Shown here in pieces: positions 26,124-33,096 of a DNA stretch of 64,000 nt. The first letter of the stretch is position 1. Every line of letters starts with the position of its first letter. Source of the stretch: Cytophagaceae bacterium (GTDB taxonomy: Bacteria > Bacteroidota > Bacteroidia > Cytophagales > Spirosomataceae); assembly GCA_027491195.1 (NCBI GenBank), contig JAIXWQ010000008.1, forward strand, positions 248,001 to 312,000, given 5' to 3'. The notes below the pieces were generated by a model that saw only the letters and a list, made by a program, of their open reading frames with translations, was not told the origin of the DNA and did not search any database. Made by a program: the position numbers and the translations under genes.

Positions 26124-26858
26124 ATGGTAGTCCCTTACAAGAATCAGTCCAAAGGAAAAAAAGAACAAGTCGCAGACATGTTCAATTCCATCTCCCACAA
26201 ATATGATTTTCTGAATCATCTATTGAGTGGTGGGATTGATATTATTTGGCGTAAAAAAGCCATCAAATTATTACAAAACAAGGGAATCAAATCCATTCTT
26301 GATATCGCCACCGGTACAGGTGATTTCGCCATCGAAGCGCTTAAAATCAAGCCAGAAAAAATCGTAGGGATCGATATTTCAGAAGGCATGCTTTCTTTCG
26401 GGGTGGAAAAGATCAAGAAATTAGGCTACGATAAAATCATCACGTTGCAGAAAGGGGACTCAGAAAAAATCCCGTTTTCAGACAATAGTTTTGATGCTAT
26501 TACCGTTAGTTTTGGGGTGAGAAATTATGAGACCTTAGACAAAGGCTTAAAAGAAATGAACCGCGTGTTAAAACCGGGAGGCCATTGCTTGATTTTAGAA
26601 TTCTCGAATCCGAAGAGCTTCCCTATGAAGCAATTATATACGTTTTATTCGAAATTTTGCCTACCTGTTTTAGGAAAACTAATTTCCAAAGACCCAGCAG
26701 CTTATACCTACCTTCCTGAATCTGTTCAAGCTTTTCCTGATGGCAAAGATTTCTTGAAAATTTATGAGGAATGTGGATTTGTTGATACGAAATGGATTCC
26801 GATGACTGGTGGCATTTGCTCCATCTATTTAGGACATAAAAAAGCTAAAAACGCGTGA
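26124..26858 (+). CDS. ubiE: Demethylmenaquinone methyltransferase (UbiE/MenG)
   Basis: This SAM-dependent enzyme performs the final C-methylation of menaquinone, and in organisms with ubiquinone also a step in that pathway. The 244-residue protein shows the UbiE N-terminal signature (FNSISHKYDFLNHLLS), the SAM motif ILDIATGTGDFAIEA, a conserved SFGVRNYE motif and the LEFSNP motif. Bacteroidota respire with menaquinone, so MenG is the expected role. Its TGA overlaps the GTG start of the porT-like gene by 4 bp (GTGA), a conserved pairing in this phylum. Confidence 0.96.
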   Translation: MVVPYKNQSKGKKEQVADMFNSISHKYDFLNHLLSGGIDIIWRKKAIKLLQNKGIKSILDIATGTGDFAIEALKIKPEKIVGIDISEGMLSFGVEKIKKLGYDKIITLQKGDSEKIPFSDNSFDAITVSFGVRNYETLDKGLKEMNRVLKPGGHCLILEFSNPKSFPMKQLYTFYSKFCLPVLGKLISKDPAAYTYLPESVQAFPDGKDFLKIYEECGFVDTKWIPMTGGICSIYLGHKKAKNA

Positions 26859-27541
26859 AAAAAGCACCTCTAATCGGTTTTATCCTTGCTTTTCTTTTGG
26901 GATTTACTGCCCTAGGACAAGGAAAGAAGTACATTCAATTGCACGATGAGTTTTATGATGAAAAACCGGTGCATTTCGGATTTATGTTTGGCTTAACCGG
27001 TAGCAATTATTATGCGAACGGCTTCCCAAGTGTGTTAGTGAATGATGTGACGGGGGAACCGCTTTCTTTATCCTCTCCTAAAACCTTCGGCTTCCAAATA
27101 GGCGGAATCGTTAATTATGCTTTAAGCAAGCACGTAGAAGTAAAATCAGGATTAAACATAGCCTTGTACGATCGTCAAATTCAATTCGCGAACGAAGACC
27201 TGATTTCTAGAGAATCTACTTGGTTAGAGATTCCCCTATTATTGAAATTCCGTTCGGTACGTCGCCAAAACCACCGCATGTATTTGCTATCCGGCTTAAA
27301 ACTAGGCTTGGAGGCGAATGTGAAGAAAAAGAATACGGCTGTGACAGCCAATACCTCTGAGCTCTCTTTAGAATATGGAATTGGATTCGAGCGTTTCTAT
27401 CGTTTCTTCAAATTCTCCCCAGAGATTCGTATTTCACACGGACTAAATAATTTATTTGTCCCTCCTGGATCGACTTCTAGTTATTCAAAATTAAGCCAAT
27501 TGAACTCGCACACAATTAGCTTAATTTTCAATTTCGAATAA
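26855..27541 (+). CDS. porT: PorT/SprT-like outer membrane beta-barrel protein of the type IX secretion system
   Basis: This 228-residue protein has a signal peptide (about 1-21, ending near LGQ) and then a small beta-barrel with alternating residues ending in FNFE, as for PorT-type barrels. PorT (SprT in Flavobacterium) is needed for type IX secretion. The gene directly follows ubiE with a 4-bp overlap, which is the arrangement I know for porT/sprT in several Bacteroidota. The start codon is GTG. The barrel family alone would be ambiguous, so the specific call rests on length, pattern and synteny. gldKLMN and porP lie about 25 kb away. Confidence 0.72.
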   Translation: MKKAPLIGFILAFLLGFTALGQGKKYIQLHDEFYDEKPVHFGFMFGLTGSNYYANGFPSVLVNDVTGEPLSLSSPKTFGFQIGGIVNYALSKHVEVKSGLNIALYDRQIQFANEDLISRESTWLEIPLLLKFRSVRRQNHRMYLLSGLKLGLEANVKKKNTAVTANTSELSLEYGIGFERFYRFFKFSPEIRISHGLNNLFVPPGSTSSYSKLSQLNSHTISLIFNFE

Positions 27542-28450
27542 TTACTTCAGTCCTTTTCTCGCCTTTTTAGGATCTACTACCGTTTCAAACGAACTCACGG
27601 CTGAAACCCCAAACCATCCTGTGCCTTGCCACTTCGAGGTCGCATTTAGGTTCTTGATGTTGGTCGGAATATTAGCTGCAGGTCTAGAGAATAATCCCGC
27701 ATTATTTAATTCCAATCGAGCCTGTGAATAGAAGTTAAACTCATCTTCTGAAATAGACCAAACCTCCACACGTATCTTATCATTCTCCAAGTATAATTGG
27801 GGGGAGATTGATCGGCGAATCGGAAGAATAAATAATAGCCCATCCGTCATGGCTCCTTTTTGAAAGCCCGCATCATATACTAAGGTTAAATTAGCAGGGT
27901 CATTTAATAATTGCCCATTTTTAAAGGTCTTCACGCGATAACAATCGCCTGGCCCACGTAAATCACGCGCGTAAAATTGAGCGTCATATCCATTCTTAGG
28001 GCTATCAGAAGCAGATTGACGGCCAGTGGCCTCGTCGTATTCATATAAAAGGGAATCAATAACTGGTACGCGGTTCATCTTCGCCTTTGCCGTGATTTGC
28101 TCATTCTGCCATTTTACGTTTAAGGTAAATGTAGTTCCGACATTTCCGATACTAGACTGATTCACACTCGGTTCCCAGACATAAATACCGCTTTGAGCGA
28201 CTTTCTCTGTAAAGGTAAATCGATTGCCTAGGGTGTCTGAAACGACTACTTGTGCACCCGTTATTTTAGGTGCACTTGTTTGATCGAAGTAGTCTTGCGA
28301 TTGAGAGAGAATGATTTTTTGGGCAGTTTTCTGATTCGTCAGCTGGGCTTCCACTACTAAGAAATGATCCGAAGCAGGACTAGGTAAGTTCACCACTTCC
28401 TCGCATGAACTCAAAAACACCAATACTAAAAGGGCTAGGATTTGCTTCAT
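27542..28450 (-). CDS. DUF4249 domain-containing lipoprotein
   Basis: This 303-residue predicted lipoprotein has the signal MKQILALLVLVFLSSC, with the lipid-bearing Cys at residue 16 followed by EEVVNLP. The rest is a beta-rich DUF4249 domain (residues 25-300). DUF4249 proteins are regularly encoded beside TonB receptors in Bacteroidota and are probably surface or periplasmic partners of the importer. I chose the ATG at 28450; the longer open frame upstream to 28585 would lie inside the receptor gene and destroys the lipobox. The start is one base after the receptor's stop codon. The substrate is unknown. Confidence 0.88.
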   Translation of the reverse strand: MKQILALLVLVFLSSCEEVVNLPSPASDHFLVVEAQLTNQKTAQKIILSQSQDYFDQTSAPKITGAQVVVSDTLGNRFTFTEKVAQSGIYVWEPSVNQSSIGNVGTTFTLNVKWQNEQITAKAKMNRVPVIDSLLYEYDEATGRQSASDSPKNGYDAQFYARDLRGPGDCYRVKTFKNGQLLNDPANLTLVYDAGFQKGAMTDGLLFILPIRRSISPQLYLENDKIRVEVWSISEDEFNFYSQARLELNNAGLFSRPAANIPTNIKNLNATSKWQGTGWFGVSAVSSFETVVDPKKARKGLK

Positions 28451-28451
28451 C

Positions 28452-30821
28452 TTAAAAGGAGAAATTATAGGTAACTGCTGGAACAAAAGACCCGATGATG
28501 GATAATTGAACAGCCTCGGTTTGGACGGCATTATCTTCATTCGGACGCGTATATATAGAGAATGGATTCTTGCGGTTGTAGGCATTGTACACCGAGAAAA
28601 CCCACTCTGAGCTTCCCTTACCGAATAGCGCCTTTTTATTCTTCTTCGTGGCGGAAATATCTAAACGATGGTAATCAGGCACCCGCACATTTCCACGTGT
28701 TCCTGGAATCGTTTGCGGATAGGCAATACCGTCATACACATATTTTTGAACAGGAATCGTGTAAGGAACACCCGTGATATAGGCAAAATTAGCTCCAAAC
28801 GACCATTTATCTGACAGTGCATATTGACCCACTAGATTTAGGGTATGAGTACGATCGTAGCGATTCGCGTACCATTCATTATTCGATAAGCCCTCAATTT
28901 TACGTTCTGTCCTAGCTAAGGTATAGCTGGCCCAACCCGTTAATTTACCCACGTTCTTCTTTAAATAGAATTCGATTCCATAGGCTCTACCCTTCCCGAA
29001 CAGCAAGTCTTTCTCAAAATATGGGTTTAAGAATAAGTTCGCCCGATCCGCATAATCAATTTGATTCTGCATATCCTTGTAATAGACCTCAATCGACGAT
29101 TCATAATTATTTCCATCTGGGCCAAAATTCTTAAACACCCCCATCGCCACCTGGTCCACAATTTGTGGCTTAATATTATTCGTAGAAGACGTCCAGACAT
29201 CCAACGGAGTGGAAGCCGCCGTATTCGACATTAAGTGAATGTATTGAACCAAGCGATTATAACTCCATTTCAGAGAGGTCGATTCGTTTGCCGTTACATT
29301 CATGGCAAAACGAGGCTCCCAGTTTCCGTAGGTAGCTACCGTTGCATCTGGATCGATTTGATTAATCTTTAACGCATAGCCCGAGGGATTTTCTGTACTC
29401 AGCGCCACGGGAATTCGGTCATAATATTCTCCATTCGCACTTTTATAATCATAATTTGAATAACGAACGCCGTATTGAATGGCCACTCGATTACTCAATT
29501 TCCAATCATGGCCCACATAAGCAGAAGCTTCCAAGCCTTTTTTATCTGCTTGTCCAAACTCACGTTTTTCCCCGTTCGAGGTCGCATTCGCTTTTCCTGG
29601 CGTAAAATCATAGGTCAACAATTGACCTCCAAAAGTGATCGTATTGTCCGGTCTCACATAATAGGTAAAATCGGGCTTGATACTTAAATTAACGATATTG
29701 GAAGTCCATTTAAAGGCATCGTTTGGTCGCTTATTTTCAATGTCAGAATCCAACATGTAATCGTAATTACTATAGAAAGCGGTCGCATTCAGGAATAATT
29801 TATTCGAAAAAACGTGGTTCCAGCGCGTAGTCAACGTCGTATTACCCCAATCAAAGCCAAAACCTGTTCCGAAGACATCTCGACCAAAATAGCCTGACAT
29901 GAAGACGGTATTTTTCGAGTTAATGGTATAGTTGACTTTGGCCGTCAAATCATAAAAATTAAACGAGGCATTCGCATTATTACCTGTTAAAAAAGGCTTC
30001 GCCAGAATATCAATATACGAACGACGCGCCGCCACAATGAACGAAGCCTTATCCTTCACAATGGGAGCTTCAATGGATAAACGAGAGAAAATCACCCCGA
30101 TGCCCCCATTCACCTCTAGTTTCTTTGCATTTCCCTCCTTCATCTTCACATCTAAAATAGACGAGGCGCGACCACCATACATTGATGGAATACCACCTTT
30201 GAACAATTTCACGTCCTTCACTGCATCCGGATTGAAAACCGAGAAAAAGCCAAACAAGTGAGATGAATTATAGACCGGCGCATCATCTAATAGAACTAAG
30301 TTCTGATCCACACCACCCCCACGCACATTAAATCCAGAAGCACCCTCACCTACCGTAGAAACACCAGGCAATAATTGAATGGCTCTCACTAAATCGACCT
30401 CCCCTAGAAGTGCAGGAATCTTACGAATCGTCTTAATATCTACCTTATTAACAGACATCTCAATCCCCTTCACGTTTTCGTCATTCGCACGTGCCTTCAC
30501 AATGACCTCTGCCAATTCCTGTGAAGCAGGCGATAATTCTAAATTCAAGGTTTGAGCTGTGGCTGAAATTTGAATCGAACGCTCTATTTTTTTGTATCCC
30601 GAGGAAGAAAACACCAAGGTGTATTGACCCAGGGGCAAGGTTAAGCTATAAAAACCGTAGGTATTCGTGACATTTCCGGTTTTTAACTCCTTTACATAAA
30701 CAGAGGCCCCGATTAAGCCCTCTCCACTCGTGGCATCTTTCATGTAACCACTTAAAGTGGATTTTTGAGCCCAAGAAAGGCTAGATAAGGTCAGAAATAA
30801 AACGAATAGTAGGTAGCGCAT
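28452..30821 (-). CDS. TonB-dependent receptor with CarboxypepD_reg-like domain, paired with DUF4249 lipoprotein
   Basis: This 789-residue outer-membrane receptor has a signal peptide (1-18), then a CarboxypepD_reg-like domain (about 20-105). The plug domain is at about 110-240 (LLGEVDLVRAIQLLPGVSTV, GFNVRGGGVDQNLVLLDDAPVYNSSHLFGFF, GGIPSMYGGRASSILDV). A 22-strand-type barrel follows, ending in the aromatic FNYSF-like signature (VTYNFSF). No TonB box can be called with certainty. It forms a two-gene operon with the DUF4249 lipoprotein (1-bp gap). Such pairs differ from SusC/SusD pairs and the imported compound is unknown. Confidence 0.92.
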   Translation of the reverse strand: MRYLLFVLFLTLSSLSWAQKSTLSGYMKDATSGEGLIGASVYVKELKTGNVTNTYGFYSLTLPLGQYTLVFSSSGYKKIERSIQISATAQTLNLELSPASQELAEVIVKARANDENVKGIEMSVNKVDIKTIRKIPALLGEVDLVRAIQLLPGVSTVGEGASGFNVRGGGVDQNLVLLDDAPVYNSSHLFGFFSVFNPDAVKDVKLFKGGIPSMYGGRASSILDVKMKEGNAKKLEVNGGIGVIFSRLSIEAPIVKDKASFIVAARRSYIDILAKPFLTGNNANASFNFYDLTAKVNYTINSKNTVFMSGYFGRDVFGTGFGFDWGNTTLTTRWNHVFSNKLFLNATAFYSNYDYMLDSDIENKRPNDAFKWTSNIVNLSIKPDFTYYVRPDNTITFGGQLLTYDFTPGKANATSNGEKREFGQADKKGLEASAYVGHDWKLSNRVAIQYGVRYSNYDYKSANGEYYDRIPVALSTENPSGYALKINQIDPDATVATYGNWEPRFAMNVTANESTSLKWSYNRLVQYIHLMSNTAASTPLDVWTSSTNNIKPQIVDQVAMGVFKNFGPDGNNYESSIEVYYKDMQNQIDYADRANLFLNPYFEKDLLFGKGRAYGIEFYLKKNVGKLTGWASYTLARTERKIEGLSNNEWYANRYDRTHTLNLVGQYALSDKWSFGANFAYITGVPYTIPVQKYVYDGIAYPQTIPGTRGNVRVPDYHRLDISATKKNKKALFGKGSSEWVFSVYNAYNRKNPFSIYTRPNEDNAVQTEAVQLSIIGSFVPAVTYNFSF

Positions 30822-30907
30822 CTTGATTAAAACCCAAAGATACGCGAAAAGTTTTTGGGGTAGATTAAATAATTGATAAACGGCATTTGAAATTATTTTT
30901 ACAACAT

Positions 30908-30950
30908 CAGTAATATAATTCCGATAATGTAAAAATATTAAAAATTACTG
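30908..30950. promoter_or_regulatory. Inverted repeat abutting the HTH-nagB promoter (candidate operator)
   Basis: CAGTAAT (30908-30914) and ATTACTG (30944-30950) form perfect 7-bp arms. The right arm directly abuts the -7 element at 30951. The first arm also matches half of the palindrome upstream of argF'. A regulatory role, perhaps for the HTH protein encoded just downstream, is inferred. Confidence 0.4.
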
Positions 30951-30958
30951 TACATTTG
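30951..30958 (+). promoter_or_regulatory. -7 element for the HTH-nagB operon
   Basis: TACATTTG matches TAnnTTTG and lies 16 bp before the ATG at 30975. No good TTG is found 19 bp upstream, so this is a weaker or activator-dependent promoter. The leader would be only about 10 bases. Confidence 0.4.
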
Positions 30959-30974
30959 TAAAAAACGGATCACA

Positions 30975-31190
30975 ATGGATTTACATGTATTTGGGCAAAT
31001 CATACGAGAAAAACGAAATGCCCTTGGATTAAAACAGGAAGACCTAAGCCTCCAAAGTGGAGTTGCCATCAAAACCATTCACAGTATTGAACTAGGCAAA
31101 GGCAACCCAGCTATCAAAACGATTATTCGCATTTTCGATGCACTTTCACTTGACCTATTAATCGTCGCAGCAAAAACGGCAAAAAAATAA
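30975..31190 (+). CDS. Small helix-turn-helix (Xre/HipB-like) transcriptional regulator
   Basis: This 71-residue protein is essentially one Cro/C1-type HTH domain: residues 9-65 contain IREKRNALGLKQEDLSLQSG and the second helix pattern VAIKTIHSIELGKGNPAIKTI. It has no extra sensor domain, as in the antitoxin-like HipB proteins, but no toxin gene is adjacent. It lies 4 bp ahead of the NagB-PIG-L gene, so they are probably co-transcribed. An inverted repeat flanks its promoter, which suggests autoregulation. Confidence 0.9.
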   Translation: MDLHVFGQIIREKRNALGLKQEDLSLQSGVAIKTIHSIELGKGNPAIKTIIRIFDALSLDLLIVAAKTAKK

Positions 31191-31194
31191 GACC

Positions 31195-33096
31195 ATGGAA
31201 CAAGAAATCAGCTTTGAACGCATTCCAACTCACATTTATTCCGATTCTGATTTAGCCTCTAAATCAGTTGCAAAAGAAATTGCCGATCTGATTCGACAAA
31301 ACAACCAAGCCGGCAAACCCAGTATTTTAGGATTGGCTACCGGTTCTTCTCCTAAGAAAGTCTACCAGGAATTAATCCGAATTCACCGAGAAGAAGGCTT
31401 GAGTTTTAAAAACGTCATCACATTTAACCTGGACGAATACCATCCGATGGAACCGGATTCCATTCAAAGTTATGTTCGTTTCATGAAGGAACAACTCTTT
31501 GATCACATTGATATACCGGTAACAAATTACCATTTACCAGATGGAACACTGCCCTTAGAGAAGATTCCTGAGTTTTGCCGTGACTACGAAGCGAAGATTG
31601 AGAGACTAGGCGGATTCGATTATTACCTATTGGGTATCGGACGTAATGGCCACATTGGTTTTAATGAGCCGGGCTCTACGATCAATTCAAAAACGCGTCT
31701 GATGACCTTGGATATTGCGACGAAGATTGATGCCTCTCCTGATTTTGGCGGACTACAAAAAGTGCCAAAAAAAGCGATTACGCTGGGTATTGATAGTATC
31801 ATGAAGTCCAAAAAGATCGTGTTACTTGCCTGGGGAGAACACAAAGCGGCGAGTGTAGCTAAAGCCGTGGAAGGAACAGTCACTTCGGATATCCCGGCCT
31901 CTTACCTTCAATTGCACCCTAACGCTTCCTTCATCTTGGATGAAACGGCAGCCTCGATGCTGACTCGCATCAAGACTCCCTGGGTAGTTGATTCTGTCAA
32001 ATGGGATCGCAATATGATTAAGAAGGCAGTTACGCATCTTTCTTTGACCCTACAAAAACCCGTTTTAAAGCTTACTTCCAAAGATTATAATGAGCATGGC
32101 CTTTCGGAATTACTTTCCCTGTACGGTCAGGCTTACGAAATAAACATCGAAGTTTTCAATTACCTACAACATACCATTACAGGCTGGCCAGGCGGAAAAC
32201 CAAATGCGGATGATACACACCGACCAGAACGCGCCTTCCCTGCCAAGAAAAAAGTATTGATCTTTAGCCCGCACCCGGATGACGATATCATCTCAATGGG
32301 CGGTACATTCCAGCGACTTCATGACCAAGGCCATGAGGTACATGTTGCCTACCAAACGACGGGAAACATTGCGGTGGCAGATGACGAAGCCCTACGTTTC
32401 GCCGAATTCGTAGTCGACTTTAACGAGAAATTCGAAAGCCCGAATGCAAAAGCCAACCGCATCTACAAAGAAGCGATCAAGTTTTTAAAGAACAAACCCG
32501 ATTCTGAAGTGGATATTTCGGCGGTGAGAGAGATCAAGGGACTCATCAGAAAGGGTGAAGCGAAAAATACCTGCCGTTTTGTAGGTATCAAAAAAGAACA
32601 TGCCCACTTTCTGGAGATGCCTTTCTACGAGACAGGGACTATTCGCAAGAAGCCCATTGGTGAAGAAGACATTAAAATTGTGATGGATCTAATCGAGGAA
32701 ATTCAACCACATCAAATTTATGCTGCCGGAGACCTAGCCGATCCCCACGGAACGCACAAAGTATGCTTGGATGCGATTATGGAGGCTGTAACGCGCTTGA
32801 AGCACCGAGAATACATGAAAAGCTGTTGGGTTTGGCTCTACAAGGGAGCCTGGGCAGAATGGGATATCGACCAAATCGAAATGGCAGTACCAATGTCTCC
32901 GGATCAAGTATTTAAAAAGAGAATGGGTATCTTCAAACACCAATCGCAAAAAGATGGAGTTGTATTCCAAGGAGACGATTCGCGTGAGTTTTGGCAAAGA
33001 GCGGAAGAAAGAAACCGAGCAACGGCTTCAATCTACAACGCTTTAGGCCTCGCAGAATACGAAGCTATGGAAGCCTTCGTTCGTTGGAAATTCTAA
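31195..33096 (+). CDS. nagB: Glucosamine-6-phosphate deaminase fused to a PIG-L family deacetylase
   Basis: This 633-residue two-domain protein is known in Bacteroidota. Residues about 1-260 are NagB, converting glucosamine-6-phosphate to fructose-6-phosphate and ammonia, with DEYHPM (the conserved Asp/Glu region), NGHIGFNEPG and LGIDSIM motifs. Residues about 340-620 are a PIG-L/LmbE-like N-deacetylase domain, with the zinc-binding PHPDD at about 358-362 and a conserved HGTH motif (within DPHGTH). The fused deacetylase could act on an acetylated amino sugar that the deaminase then uses, but that is inference. No nagA is nearby. It overlaps the convergent FAD oxidoreductase by 4 bp. Confidence 0.95.
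   Translation: MEQEISFERIPTHIYSDSDLASKSVAKEIADLIRQNNQAGKPSILGLATGSSPKKVYQELIRIHREEGLSFKNVITFNLDEYHPMEPDSIQSYVRFMKEQLFDHIDIPVTNYHLPDGTLPLEKIPEFCRDYEAKIERLGGFDYYLLGIGRNGHIGFNEPGSTINSKTRLMTLDIATKIDASPDFGGLQKVPKKAITLGIDSIMKSKKIVLLAWGEHKAASVAKAVEGTVTSDIPASYLQLHPNASFILDETAASMLTRIKTPWVVDSVKWDRNMIKKAVTHLSLTLQKPVLKLTSKDYNEHGLSELLSLYGQAYEINIEVFNYLQHTITGWPGGKPNADDTHRPERAFPAKKKVLIFSPHPDDDIISMGGTFQRLHDQGHEVHVAYQTTGNIAVADDEALRFAEFVVDFNEKFESPNAKANRIYKEAIKFLKNKPDSEVDISAVREIKGLIRKGEAKNTCRFVGIKKEHAHFLEMPFYETGTIRKKPIGEEDIKIVMDLIEEIQPHQIYAAGDLADPHGTHKVCLDAIMEAVTRLKHREYMKSCWVWLYKGAWAEWDIDQIEMAVPMSPDQVFKKRMGIFKHQSQKDGVVFQGDDSREFWQRAEERNRATASIYNALGLAEYEAMEAFVRWKF

Noticed and set aside
28451-28585. A longer start for the DUF4249 lipoprotein
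   Set aside because: The extension overlaps the receptor gene and removes the lipoprotein signal that begins at 28450.
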